DNA from: Streptomyces sp. PT12
Lineage (GTDB): Bacteria; Actinomycetota; Actinomycetes; Streptomycetales; Streptomycetaceae
NCBI RefSeq assembly: GCF_003311645.1
Contig: NZ_QEST01000069.1
Location: forward strand, 62,001 to 126,000
DNA: 64,000 nucleotides
Direction of reading: 5' to 3'
The translations under genes were made by a program, and so were the position numbers. Below the pieces are notes generated by a model. That model was not told where the DNA came from, did no database searches, and saw nothing but the letters and a program-made list of their open reading frames with translations. This document shows positions 8,910 through 18,498 of this stretch, in pieces. Positions within the stretch are counted from its first letter, which is position 1. Each line of letters begins with the position of its first letter.

Positions 8910-9665
8910 TCAGATGTCGTACACCGCGCCGGGGCGGGCGAGTTCGACGGGGCCGCCGAAGACGGCCTTGGCGTCGCACAGGTTGACCTGGGCGTCCGTC
9001 CACGGCGGGATGTGCGTCAGCACCAGCCGCTCGACCGACGCGTCGCGCGCGCACTCCCCGGCCTGCCGCCCGTTGATGTGCACATCGGCGATGTCCTCCT
9101 TGCCGTGCGTGAACGACGCCTCGCACAGGAAGAGGTCCGCGTCCTTGGCCAGCACGGTCAACGCGTCGCACCTGCCGGTGTCCCCCGAGTAGCTGAGCGT
9201 GCGCCCCGCGTGCTCCACCCTGAAGCCGAACGTCTCGACCGGGTGCGTCATCCGCAGCGCGGTCAGCCGCAGCGGGCCCACCTCGTAGGTCGCGCCCGAC
9301 GTCAGCGTGCGGAAGTCGAAGACCTCGCGCATCGAGTCGTCGGACGGGGTGTCGTGGTAGGCCGTGATCAGCCGCTGCTCGGTCCCCGAGGGCCCGTAGA
9401 CCGGGATCGGCTCGCAGCGCCCGCCCTCGAAGCGGTAGTAACGGGCCACGAAATAGCCGCACATGTCGATGCAGTGGTCCGCGTGCAGGTGGCTGATGGC
9501 GATCGCGTCGACGTCGTACAGGCCGCAGTACTTCTGTAGCTCGCCCAGGGCGCCATTGCCCAGGTCCAGGAGCAGTCGGTAGCCCTCGGCCTCGATGAGG
9601 TAGCTGGAACAGGCCGAGTCCGCGGACGGGAAAGACCCCGAGCAGCCGACGACGGTGAGCTTCAT
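8910..9665 (-). CDS. MBL-fold metallo-hydrolase (RNase Z-like)
   Basis: This is a 251-residue zinc hydrolase of the metallo-beta-lactamase fold. The metal motif is ISHLHADHCID, with H59, H61, D63 and H64. Further ligands are in TALRMTHPVE, YSGDTGRCD and VLTHIPPW. The fold resembles RNase Z and related phosphodiesterases, but a true tRNase Z exosite arm is not evident. Its substrate is unknown; a cyclic-nucleotide phosphodiesterase is another possibility. ATG at 9665 is chosen because MKLTVVGCSGSFPS is the expected first strand and GGAGG lies upstream. The neighbour rph is a frequent partner in actinobacteria. Confidence 0.85.
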   Translation of the reverse strand: MKLTVVGCSGSFPSADSACSSYLIEAEGYRLLLDLGNGALGELQKYCGLYDVDAIAISHLHADHCIDMCGYFVARYYRFEGGRCEPIPVYGPSGTEQRLITAYHDTPSDDSMREVFDFRTLTSGATYEVGPLRLTALRMTHPVETFGFRVEHAGRTLSYSGDTGRCDALTVLAKDADLFLCEASFTHGKEDIADVHINGRQAGECARDASVERLVLTHIPPWTDAQVNLCDAKAVFGGPVELARPGAVYDI

Positions 9666-9835
9666 GGAACGGGGAACCTCCGTAGTGGGGTTCGAACGAC
9701 TGTAAGTCGCGATGGCCCGCCATGCTCCTTGTGCGACCCGGGGTGTGGGCGGAATCACCAGGGCGGGGGACGGCCGCGCACGGGCCGCTCACCTGCCCCG
9801 CTCGCCCCCGCGCGATGACGTTCGATCATGGTCGG

Positions 9836-11032
9836 TCACATTCGACTGCGCGACCGAATACGGATCGCAAGCAGCAGTCCCACGGCGATCCAGGTCGCAA
9901 ACATCGCGGACCCGCCATAGGAGAGGAACGGCAGCGGAAGCCCCGTGACCGGCATGATCCCCAGCGCCATCCCCATGTTCTGGAACGACTGGAACGCGAT
10001 CCACGCCACGATCCCCGCCGCCACGAGCGTCCCGTACAGGTCGGGCGCGTGCGCGGCGATTCGGCAGCCGCGCCACAGCACGATCCCGATCAGCACGATC
10101 ACGGAACCGGCGCCCACGAAACCCAGCTCCTCCCCCACCACGGTGTAGATGAAGTCGGTGTGCTGCTCGGGCACGAACTGACCGGCCGTCTGGCTGCCGT
10201 GGAAGAGCCCCTGGCCCGTCAGCCCGCCCGAACCGATCGCGATCCGCGCCTGATTGGTGTTGTAGCCCACCCCCGAGGGGTCGAGCGCGGGATTGGCGAA
10301 CGCCGCGAACCGGTTGATCTGGTACTCGTCGAGCAGCCCCAGCTGCCACACGGCCAGCGCCCCCACCACGCCCAGGCCGAGCAGGCCGAGGATCCAGCGC
10401 CGCCCGGTGCCCGAGACCAGCAGCACGCCAAGCGCGATCGCGGCGATCACCATCGTCTGCCCCACATCGGGCGTGAGCATGATCAGCACGGCGGGGATCG
10501 CGACCAGCAGGAGCGACTGGAGCACCGAGCGGGTGTCGGGGCCGTCACGGCCCTCGCTCTCCATGGGCGCGGAGAGCAGCGTCGCAAGTCCAAGGATCAC
10601 CCCGACCTTGACCAGCTCGGACGGCTGGAACGCGAAGCCGCCCGGCAGCTGGATCCAGCTGCGTGAGCCGTTGATCGAGGAGCCGAGCGGGGTGAGCACC
10701 GCGAGCGAGAGCACGACGGAGATCGCGTACAGGACGGGCACGGCGGTGCGCAGCCTGGTGTGGCCGAGCCACACCATGAGGGCGGCGAGGCCGAGGCCGA
10801 TCGAGATGTTGAGGACGTGGCGAACCAGGAAGAAGCCGGGCTCGCCGTTGTTGAGATCGGTCCGCGCCTTGGTCGCCGAGTACACCAGCAGGGTGCCGAG
10901 GACGGAGAGGGTCGCCGCCGCCCCGAGCAGCGCCCAGTCGAGACGCCGCGCCAGGGAGTCCCTGGCGGTCATCCTGGCCCAGACGGTCTGCTCGGCGGCC
11001 GGACGGGCGCGGGAGTAGCTGGGAACGATCAC
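9836..11032 (-). CDS. rodA: RodA/FtsW/SpoVE-family peptidoglycan polymerase
   Basis: This integral membrane SEDS glycosyltransferase polymerises lipid II into glycan strands, usually with a partner class B PBP. About ten hydrophobic segments are visible. The family signatures SRSWIQLPGGFAFQPSEL, MLTPDVGQTMV, GEELGFVGAG and LPFLSYGGSAM are all present. The GVGYNTNQARIAIGSGG segment strongly resembles RodA-type SEDS proteins of streptomycetes. The start is uncertain: GTG at 11032 gives 398 residues, while ATG near 10972 would remove about 20 residues. Neither has a strong Shine-Dalgarno sequence. It sits alone between cysM and the MBL gene, not beside a pbp gene. Confidence 0.88.
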   Translation of the reverse strand: MIVPSYSRARPAAEQTVWARMTARDSLARRLDWALLGAAATLSVLGTLLVYSATKARTDLNNGEPGFFLVRHVLNISIGLGLAALMVWLGHTRLRTAVPVLYAISVVLSLAVLTPLGSSINGSRSWIQLPGGFAFQPSELVKVGVILGLATLLSAPMESEGRDGPDTRSVLQSLLLVAIPAVLIMLTPDVGQTMVIAAIALGVLLVSGTGRRWILGLLGLGVVGALAVWQLGLLDEYQINRFAAFANPALDPSGVGYNTNQARIAIGSGGLTGQGLFHGSQTAGQFVPEQHTDFIYTVVGEELGFVGAGSVIVLIGIVLWRGCRIAAHAPDLYGTLVAAGIVAWIAFQSFQNMGMALGIMPVTGLPLPFLSYGGSAMFATWIAVGLLLAIRIRSRSRM

Positions 11033-11119
11033 GCCAAGGACTCTACGTGCCGGGCACGCCACACACCGTGAGCGCGGATCGAACGTCGCGGTGCGGGCGT
11101 TGCGGCGCGGGCGCGGGCG

Positions 11120-12351
<1,232 letters not shown>

Positions 12352-12494
12352 AGCTCCAGGGATCGTGTCTGCCGAGTCTGCGGGTGTGCCGGGTGTGTGC
12401 CGACCGCGGAAGCGGTCACGCCAAGGGGAACCAACAAGTCATCGTAACGATTCCCGGTGAACGGCCAGGGGCGCCGCTCATCATCCGGACGTGG

Positions 12495-12537
12495 CCGTCT
12501 CATGGCCCGTCGCTCATGGCCCGTCGCTCATGGCACG
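12495..12537. repeat. 14-bp direct repeats beside the mec stop codon
   Basis: Three tandem copies of CTCATGGC(C/A)CGTCG-like 14-bp units, the last one partial, begin at the end of the mec gene and run into the gap towards cysO. On the minus strand they place ATGAGCGACGGG units directly after the stop. No function is evident; slippage is the simplest explanation. Confidence 0.6.
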
Positions 12538-12947
12538 AAGGTGATCTCCTCCTCGGTGATCTCGCCGTCCACGATGCGGAAGGAGCGGAACGACACCGGG
12601 CCCTCGCCGTTGCCCGACTCGGCGGTGGAGACCAGGACATAGTGCGCGTTCGGCTCGTTCGCGTAGGAGACGTCGGTGCGCGAGGGGTAGGCCTCGGTGG
12701 CGGTGTGCGAGTGGTAGATGACCACGGGCTCCTCGTCGCGCGCGTCCATCTCCTTGTAGAGCCGCAGCAGATCGCCCGAGTCGAACTCGTAGAACGTCGG
12801 CGAGCGCGCCGCGTTGAGCATCGGGACGAACCGCTCGGGCCTGTCGCTGCCCGCGGGGCCCGCGATCACGCCGCACGCCTCGTCCGGGTGGTCGGCGCGG
12901 GCGTGCGCGATGATCTGGTCGCGGAGGGCGTTTGAGATGGTCAGCAT
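12528..12947 (-). CDS. mec: JAMM/MPN metalloprotease Mec+ (CysO-cysteine peptidase)
   Basis: This zinc peptidase releases cysteine from the CysO-cysteine adduct and may also trim CysO precursors. The 139-residue MPN domain has the catalytic glutamate E23 in HPDEACGV. The JAMM zinc motif HSHTATEAYPSRTD supplies H79, H81, S89 and D92, matching HxH-x7-S-x2-D exactly. It lies 176 bp upstream of cysO and cysM on the same strand, the typical actinobacterial arrangement. The small gap with no strong terminator suggests one transcript. Confidence 0.92.
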   Translation of the reverse strand: MLTISNALRDQIIAHARADHPDEACGVIAGPAGSDRPERFVPMLNAARSPTFYEFDSGDLLRLYKEMDARDEEPVVIYHSHTATEAYPSRTDVSYANEPNAHYVLVSTAESGNGEGPVSFRSFRIVDGEITEEEITFVP

Positions 12948-12971
12948 GCGGCCCAGGGTAAGCCGGGCCGC

Positions 12972-14654
12972 TCAGTTGGCCACGGGGAGGCCGTCCGCGG
13001 GGCCCTCCTCCTCGTCGGACTCGTCGGCCCCGTCGGCCCCGTCGGCGAAGTCGCGCACGGCGTCGGGGGTGTGGGGCGCGTGCGGGGCCTCGAGCACGAC
13101 CGGGGTGACCGCGGCCAGCTTCTCGTCCGCCTCGATCGCGGCGTCGGACTCCCCGGCGTCGCGGCGCCGCACATAGTCGAGCACGCGGCCCAACTCCCGT
13201 TTGACCAGCGGCGCCAGCAGATAGAGCCCGACGATGTTGCACACGGCGGCGGAGAACAGGAACGCGTCGGCGAGCTCGACCAGCGTGCCGAGCGACAGCA
13301 GCGCGCCCGCCATGATCATGACGCAGAAGAGCACCTTGTACGCGGTCTCGCTCCCCTTGGCGCGGCCGAAGAGGTGGGCCCACGCCTTCTGGCCGTAGTA
13401 GCCCCACGTGATGATCGTGGCGAAGGCGAACAGGAAGACCGCGATCGTCAGCACCGCGGGGAACCACGGCAGCGCGGTCTCGAACGCGTCGGACGTGATC
13501 GAGATGCCGACCGTTCCGCCGTCCACGCCCTCGCCCGAGGCCGCGGCCTCCCGCGCCTCGCGGTAGAGCGGACCGCCCGCCACCACGATCGTGAGCGCGG
13601 TCATGGTGCAGATGACGACCGTGTCGAGGAACGGCTCGAGCAGCGCGACCAGGCCCTCCGTCGCGGGCCGCCTGGTGCGCACCGCGGAGTGCGCGATGGG
13701 CGCGGAGCCGACGCCCGCCTCGTTGGAGAACGCCGCCCGCTGGAAGCCCATGACCAGCGCGCCGACCACGCCGCCCGCGACCCCCTCGGGGCGGAACGCC
13801 TCGGTGACGATGGTGACCAGCGCGTCGGGCACCTCGCGGACGTTGAACGCGATCACCACCAGGCACGCGCTCACATAGAGCACCGCCATCGCGGGCACCA
13901 GGCGGCTGGTGACCCGGCCGATCGCGCGGATGCCGCCGAGCAGCACCGCCGCGGCGAGCACGGCGACGATCGCGCCGAACAGCAGCGCGCCGCCCGAGCC
14001 CGCGAAGAAGCCGGTGTGCTCGCGGGTGGCGGTGGCCAGCTGTTCGAGGCTCTGGTTGACCTGGAAGAAGTTCCCGCCGAAGAACGCGAAGAAGAGGATC
14101 ATCACGGAGGCGAGCACCGAGAGGACCGCGCCGAGCCGCGGCAGGCCGCGCTCGGCCAGGCCCCGGCGCAGATAGTGCATCGGGCCCCCCGAGACCCGGC
14201 CCCGCTCGTCGATCTCGCGGTAGCGGACGCCCAGGGTGCACTCGACGAACTTGGACGCCATGCCGAGCAGGCCGCACACGATCATCCAGAACGTCGCCCC
14301 GGGGCCGCCGAGGGAGACGGCGATGGCGACGCCCGCGATGTTCCCGAGCCCGACCGTTCCCGCGACGGCCGAGGTCAGCGCCTGGAAGTGGCTGACCTCC
14401 CCCGGCGCGTCCGGCTGCTCGTACCGGCCGCGCACCAGGCGCAGGGCGAGCCCGAAGTGCCGGATCTGGACAAAGCCGAAGTAGACGGTGAAGACGAGCC
14501 CGGCCACCACGAGCCAGCCCACGATGAGCGGTATGTCGCCGCCGAGGATCGAGACCTCATGGAAAACGACGTCGGAGAGGACATCGCGGACCGGCTCGAA
14601 GACGTTGTTGACCGCTTCGTCGATCCGATCGGTCCAGGACTCTTCGCTCGCCAT
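12972..14654 (-). CDS. Alanine/glycine:cation symporter (AGCS family)
   Basis: This membrane transporter takes up alanine or glycine with sodium. The 560 residues include the family signatures SAVAGTVGLGNIAGVAIAVS, GGPGATFWMIVCGLLGM, KFVECTLGVRYRE and NEAGVGSAPIAHSA, plus about eleven hydrophobic segments. A charged cytoplasmic tail rich in Asp/Glu (residues about 500-560) is longer than usual and of low complexity. It is transcribed towards mec with only 24 bp between. The 104-bp upstream region is locally AT-rich (GATAAC and TAATCACATGATC) and probably holds its promoter. Confidence 0.9.
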   Translation of the reverse strand: MASEESWTDRIDEAVNNVFEPVRDVLSDVVFHEVSILGGDIPLIVGWLVVAGLVFTVYFGFVQIRHFGLALRLVRGRYEQPDAPGEVSHFQALTSAVAGTVGLGNIAGVAIAVSLGGPGATFWMIVCGLLGMASKFVECTLGVRYREIDERGRVSGGPMHYLRRGLAERGLPRLGAVLSVLASVMILFFAFFGGNFFQVNQSLEQLATATREHTGFFAGSGGALLFGAIVAVLAAAVLLGGIRAIGRVTSRLVPAMAVLYVSACLVVIAFNVREVPDALVTIVTEAFRPEGVAGGVVGALVMGFQRAAFSNEAGVGSAPIAHSAVRTRRPATEGLVALLEPFLDTVVICTMTALTIVVAGGPLYREAREAAASGEGVDGGTVGISITSDAFETALPWFPAVLTIAVFLFAFATIITWGYYGQKAWAHLFGRAKGSETAYKVLFCVMIMAGALLSLGTLVELADAFLFSAAVCNIVGLYLLAPLVKRELGRVLDYVRRRDAGESDAAIEADEKLAAVTPVVLEAPHAPHTPDAVRDFADGADGADESDEEEGPADGLPVAN

Positions 14655-14758
14655 ACCGTCGCCCTTGGCCGCCGGGACAGGATGCCAAGAGAGGTACCAC
14701 CGATCGTGGCATTAATCACATGATCTACTGAGTTATCACCCTTTGGGGCGAACGCGGC

Positions 14759-15379
14759 TCAGGGCATCAGCGTCTCGACCAGGGACTCCTGGAGCCCGCC
14801 GAGCCAGAAGAACGCCATCACCAGCGGCTTGTTCGGGTCGCCGTCCGGCAGCTCGAACAGCCGCTCGGAGCCCTCGTCGTCCCTGACGTCGAGGCGCGTC
14901 CCGATGGCGAGGCGCAGATCGTTGAGCGCGCCGAGCCACTGCCGCGCCTCCTCGGGCTTGAGCGTCAGCACCGCGCCGCTCTCGCCCGCCGCCCTCGCCT
15001 CCGAGGCGATCGAGTCGAGGGAGCGGACCAGCGCGAGCAGGTCCTCGCGCTTGCGCGTGCGCAGGTCGCTCTCGGTGAACCGGCGGAACTCCGCCGAAAG
15101 GCGCGTGCTCTCGTCGTCGGCCGGCCGCCCCGGCTCGCCATAGGCGTCGGGGAAGAGCCGGGCCAGCGCGGGATCGCTCGGCGGCTCGGTCGGCCCCTCG
15201 GCGAACAGCGCGCTCAGCGGATCGGCCTCGTCGGGATCGCCGCCATCGGCGGCCCGATCGACACCGATCAGCTCGATCAGCTGGGTGGCCAGGCTGCGAA
15301 GGATCGAGATCTCGACATGGTCGAGAGCGATCGCCGCGCCCCCCTCGCCGCCGCTCAGCGGCTCGAAGTACCCCGCCAT
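14759..15379 (-). CDS. DUF2017 family protein
   Basis: This 206-residue actinobacterial protein of unknown function is consistently found directly after clpS. Visible elements are the N-terminal YFEPLSGGEGGAAIALDHVE strand, an acidic middle, and a helical C-terminal half with LRLAIGTRLDVRDDEG and FFWLGGLQESLVETLMP. No catalytic motif or signal peptide is seen. Its ATG overlaps the last base of the clpS stop (TGATG), so the two are translationally coupled. A role in ClpS/ClpAP-linked proteolysis is only an inference from this linkage. Confidence 0.85.
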   Translation of the reverse strand: MAGYFEPLSGGEGGAAIALDHVEISILRSLATQLIELIGVDRAADGGDPDEADPLSALFAEGPTEPPSDPALARLFPDAYGEPGRPADDESTRLSAEFRRFTESDLRTRKREDLLALVRSLDSIASEARAAGESGAVLTLKPEEARQWLGALNDLRLAIGTRLDVRDDEGSERLFELPDGDPNKPLVMAFFWLGGLQESLVETLMP

Positions 15380-15690
15380 CAGCGCTCCTTCTGGAGCGTC
15401 GCCCACAGGCCGTATCCATGCATCGCCTGCACGTCCCGCTCCATCTCCTCGCGGCTCCCCTTCGACACCACCGCCCGCCCCTTGTGGTGCACGTCGAGCA
15501 TGAGCTTCTTGGCCTTCTCCTTGGAGTAGCCGAAGTAGCTCTGGAAGACGTATGTCACATAACTCATGAGGTTCACCGGATCGTTGTGCACGATCGTGAT
15601 CCAGGGCACATCCGGGACGGGCTCCACCGCCCTGGCCTCGTCGGATTCCGTGCGCTCGATCTCCACGGGCATCGCACTCACCCGGTCCAT
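15379..15690 (-). CDS. clpS: ATP-dependent Clp protease adaptor ClpS
   Basis: This N-end-rule adaptor hands substrates with destabilising N-terminal residues to the ClpA/ClpC-type unfoldase. The 103-residue protein has the ClpS core [21 protein letters not shown], the [15 protein letters not shown] segment and the terminal GLWATLQKE. An in-frame ATG at 15672 (MPVEIE) would give a protein 6 residues shorter; either start is possible. It lies divergent from pncB. A 9-3-9 inverted repeat in the shared gap could control both. Confidence 0.95.
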   Translation of the reverse strand: MDRVSAMPVEIERTESDEARAVEPVPDVPWITIVHNDPVNLMSYVTYVFQSYFGYSKEKAKKLMLDVHHKGRAVVSKGSREEMERDVQAMHGYGLWATLQKER

Positions 15691-15759
15691 GCTGCCACCA
15701 ACCCCACCCCCGAGCCCAAACGGCCCGGCGAGAGGGGGTGAGCGGGGCCACGCCCCCAG

Positions 15760-15780
15760 ATATCGTCAATCTGACGAGAT
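15760..15780. promoter_or_regulatory. 9-3-9 inverted repeat in the clpS/pncB gap, candidate operator
   Basis: Left arm ATATCGTCA and right arm TGACGAGAT are complementary at eight of nine positions around the spacer ATC. It ends 20 bp before the pncB start, over the likely core promoter. NAD salvage genes are often under NrtR- or NiaR-type repressors, but I cannot match this sequence to a known consensus, so the regulator is left open. Confidence 0.45.
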
Positions 15781-15799
15781 TGGGGGTAGGGTGGGGTCC

Positions 15800-17191
15800 A
15801 TGGACGGTAGAGAACGTGTGGACACCAGGCCGGGCACCGGGGCGGAGCCCGTGGGCGAGGCGTGGACCGGACCGCGGATGACGGTGCCGTCGACCGCGCT
15901 CTTCACGGATCAGTACGAGCTGACCATGCTCCAGGCCGCGCTGCGCTCGGGCACGGCACACCGCAGATCGGTGTTCGAGGTCTTCACCCGGCGGCTGCCC
16001 GAGGGCCGCAGATACGGCGTGGTGGCGGGCACGGGGCGGGTGCTCGACGCGGTGGAGAACTTCAGGTTCGAGCCCGCGATCCTCGACTTCCTGCGCGAGG
16101 GCGGGATCGTGGACGCCCCGACGCTCGACTGGCTCGCCGACTACCGCTTCACCGGCGACATCAGGGGCTACCCCGAGGGCGAGGTCTACTTCCCCGGCTC
16201 CCCCGTGCTGACGGTCGAGGGCAGCTTCGCGGAGTGCGTGCTGCTCGAGACGGTGGTCCTGTCGATCCTCAACCACGACTCCGCCATCGCCGCGGCCGCC
16301 TCCCGCATGGCGGTGGCCGCCGCGGGCCGCCCGCTCATGGAGATGGGGGCCCGCCGCACCCACGAGCTCGGCGCGGTCGCCGCGGCGCGCGCGGCGTTCG
16401 TCGGGGGCTTCTCCTCCACGTCGGTGCTCGCGGCCGGGTTCCGGTACGGCATCCCCACCGTGGGCACGAGCGCGCACGCCTTCACGCTGCTGCACGACTC
16501 CGAGCGCGCGGCGTTCACCGCGCAGGTCGCCTCGCTCGGCGCCGGAACGACCCTGCTGGTCGACACCTATGACATCGAGGAGGCCGTGCGGGTCGCGGTC
16601 GAGGTCGCGGGGCCCGGGCTCGGCGCGGTCCGCATCGACTCGGGCGACCTGCTCGTCGCGGCCCACCGGGTGCGCAGGCAGCTGGACGACCTGGGCGCCC
16701 GCGAAGCCCGCATCGTGGTCACGAGCGACCTCGACGAGTACGCCATCGCGTCGCTCGCCGCCGCCCCGGTGGACGCCTACGGCGTGGGCACCCAGCTGGT
16801 CACGGGGAGCGGGCATCCGACGGCCTCGATGGTCTACAAGCTGGTGGCGCGCGCCACGGGCGACGCGCCCGACGCGCCGCTTGTCCCGGTGGCCAAGAAG
16901 TCCACGGGCGGCAAGCTGTCGATCGGCGGCGTCAAGTGGGCGGCCCGCGCCGTCGACGCGCACGGCGTCGCGGACGCCGAGGTCGTCGGCACCGGGCCCG
17001 TTCCCGGCGAGCTGGCCGACCGGCTGCTCCAGGTCGAGCTGATGCGCGGCGGCAGGGCCGTGGCGAGGGAGCCGCTGAAGGACGCGCGCGAGCGGCACGT
17101 GGCGGCGCGCGAGGCGCTGCCGCTCTCGGCGTCCCAGCTGTCGAAGGGCGAGCCGGTCCTGCCGACGCGCTACACGGACGCGCCCGCGTGA
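15800..17191 (+). CDS. pncB: Nicotinate phosphoribosyltransferase
   Basis: This enzyme makes nicotinate mononucleotide from nicotinate and PRPP in NAD salvage. The 463-residue protein starts its domain with STALFTDQYELTMLQAAL. It carries FEVFTRRLPEGRRYGVVAG, MEMGARRTHELGAV, the PRPP-site segment VRIDSGDLLVAAHRVR and GVGTQLVTGSG. ATG at 15800 has GGGTGGGG just upstream; an internal ATG near 15878 (MTVPST) is an alternative. It is followed 253 bp downstream by pncA on the same strand, giving a nicotinamide-to-NaMN salvage pair. Confidence 0.95.
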   Translation: MDGRERVDTRPGTGAEPVGEAWTGPRMTVPSTALFTDQYELTMLQAALRSGTAHRRSVFEVFTRRLPEGRRYGVVAGTGRVLDAVENFRFEPAILDFLREGGIVDAPTLDWLADYRFTGDIRGYPEGEVYFPGSPVLTVEGSFAECVLLETVVLSILNHDSAIAAAASRMAVAAAGRPLMEMGARRTHELGAVAAARAAFVGGFSSTSVLAAGFRYGIPTVGTSAHAFTLLHDSERAAFTAQVASLGAGTTLLVDTYDIEEAVRVAVEVAGPGLGAVRIDSGDLLVAAHRVRRQLDDLGAREARIVVTSDLDEYAIASLAAAPVDAYGVGTQLVTGSGHPTASMVYKLVARATGDAPDAPLVPVAKKSTGGKLSIGGVKWAARAVDAHGVADAEVVGTGPVPGELADRLLQVELMRGGRAVAREPLKDARERHVAAREALPLSASQLSKGEPVLPTRYTDAPA

Positions 17192-17300
17192 GCGGGGCCC
17201 TGACCGGGCGGTCTTCGAGGACCGGGCCGCGTCGTCGGATGCGTGGCCCCCACGAGCGGCCTCTCCGGTGCACGGGGGAGCCGGATCGCAGCTCGCACGC

Positions 17301-17374
17301 TGGGGCAGCACCTCCCAGCCTCCCTCCGGACTTCGTCCGGAGGGACCCCCGAGGCTGGGGGAGGCCCCGGCCCG
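17301..17374. repeat. Nested palindromic intergenic element
   Basis: This element has an outer pair CCCAGCCTC / GAGGCTGGG and an inner perfect hairpin CCCTCCGGAC-TTC-GTCCGGAGGG. It resembles the palindromic elements that recur in intergenic regions of many Streptomyces genomes. It could form a strong RNA hairpin between pncB and pncA, acting as a terminator or processing site. That it is a dispersed repeat is from memory, not shown here. Confidence 0.6.
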
Positions 17375-17444
17375 AAGAAGTTCGCCCGGAGAAGGGCCTA
17401 CTGTCGATCCCAAAGGGCCGCGGCCCCGTCAGAAAGGTGACCCC

Positions 17445-18032
17445 ATGCACCGTGCGCTGATCGTCGTCGACGTGCAGAACGACTTCTGCGAGGGAGGCAG
17501 CCTGGCTGTCGCGGGGGGCGCGGACGTCGCCGCCGCCATCACCGATGTGATCGGCGCGGCCACGCCCGTGTACCGCCATGTGGTGGCCACGCGCGATCAC
17601 CACATCGCACCCGGTGATCACTTCTCCGCACACCCGGACTTCCGCCACTCGTGGCCGCCGCACTGCGTCGCGGGCACGGAGGGCGTCGGCTTCCACCCGA
17701 ACTTCGCCCCCGCCGTCACCTCGGGCGCCGTGGACGCGTGCTTCGACAAGGGCGCCTACGCGGCCGCCTACAGCGGCTTCGAGGGCGTCGACGAGTCGGG
17801 CACGCCCCTGGGCGACTGGCTGCGGGCCCGCGACGTGACCGCGGTGGACGTCGTCGGGATCGCGACGGACTTCTGCGTCAAGGCCACCGCTCTCGACGCG
17901 GCCCGCGCGGGCCTCGACACGCGCGTCCTGCTGAGCCTGACCGCGGGCGTGGCGCGGCCCACGGTGGACACCGCGCTCGAACAGCTGCGGCAGGCGGGCA
18001 TCGCCCTCACCGGCGCCCCCGCGGTCTCCTGA
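17445..18032 (+). CDS. pncA: Nicotinamidase (isochorismatase fold)
   Basis: This enzyme hydrolyses nicotinamide to nicotinate, feeding PncB. The 195-residue protein has the catalytic triad D9 (VVDVQNDF), K102 (FDKGAY) and C144 (ATDFCVKAT). Metal ligands are in TRDHHIAPGDHF (D51, H53 and H59 region). ATG at 17445 follows AGAAAGGTGA. The close link to pncB and the full triad favour nicotinamidase over other isochorismatase-fold hydrolases. It would also confer pyrazinamide activation, as in mycobacteria (family knowledge). Confidence 0.93.
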   Translation: MHRALIVVDVQNDFCEGGSLAVAGGADVAAAITDVIGAATPVYRHVVATRDHHIAPGDHFSAHPDFRHSWPPHCVAGTEGVGFHPNFAPAVTSGAVDACFDKGAYAAAYSGFEGVDESGTPLGDWLRARDVTAVDVVGIATDFCVKATALDAARAGLDTRVLLSLTAGVARPTVDTALEQLRQAGIALTGAPAVS

Positions 18033-18054
18033 GCCCCCGCAAGGCCGCGCGCCC

Positions 18055-18366
18055 TCAGGAGACCCGGCCGCGCAGCAGATGGGTCATCGGGTGCCAGCTC
18101 TCCGTCGGGATCGCGGGCGTCGGGCGCCACACGACGCCCTCGGGGTGGTGCAGGACGGCCGAGACCTCGTCGGGGGTGGGCGGTGCGCCGTTGCCCCTGA
18201 GGTAGAAGGGCCGCAGCCCGAGGTTCCGCAGGCGGGTCAGCGCGCGCTGCCGCGTCGCCGCGTGGACCAGCACCCTGACGGCCGACGACGGCGCCCCTGG
18301 GCGGGGCAGCGCGAGCGCCACGACGACGCTCCCGTCCGGCAGCTGGACAAAGCCTCCGTCGGCCAT
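18055..18366 (-). CDS. Small conserved-looking protein of unknown function
   Basis: This is a 103-residue protein I do not recognise by family name. It reads MADGGFVQLPDGSVVVALAL at the start and has a central VRVLVHAATRQRALTRLRNLGLRPFYLRG segment and the tail TESWHPMTHLLRGRVS. It looks like a compact alpha/beta domain without membrane segments, cysteines or catalytic motifs. It converges on pncA with 22 bp between. The frame has normal streptomycete codon bias and no competing frame has family motifs, so it is probably real. Confidence 0.65.
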   Translation of the reverse strand: MADGGFVQLPDGSVVVALALPRPGAPSSAVRVLVHAATRQRALTRLRNLGLRPFYLRGNGAPPTPDEVSAVLHHPEGVVWRPTPAIPTESWHPMTHLLRGRVS

Positions 18367-18427
18367 GGGTCACCCTCTCCTCGGCTCGCCGCGTGCACAC
18401 AAGCTGGCCAGGCCATCCTTACGCGAA

Positions 18428-18457
18428 CGGCCGCCGCCCGTCGAGGGGCGGCGGCCG
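18428..18457 (-). terminator. 12-bp GC hairpin after the M6 protease gene
   Basis: The arms CGGCCGCCGCCC and GGGCGGCGGCCG pair perfectly around a 6-nt loop. It begins about 42 nt after the stop of the M6 protease gene on the minus strand. No T run follows, which is normal for GC-rich actinobacterial terminators. Confidence 0.65.
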
Positions 18458-18498
18458 ATCACTGCGTTGACCTGCGCTTTCTCAACGCGGGGCGGGGA

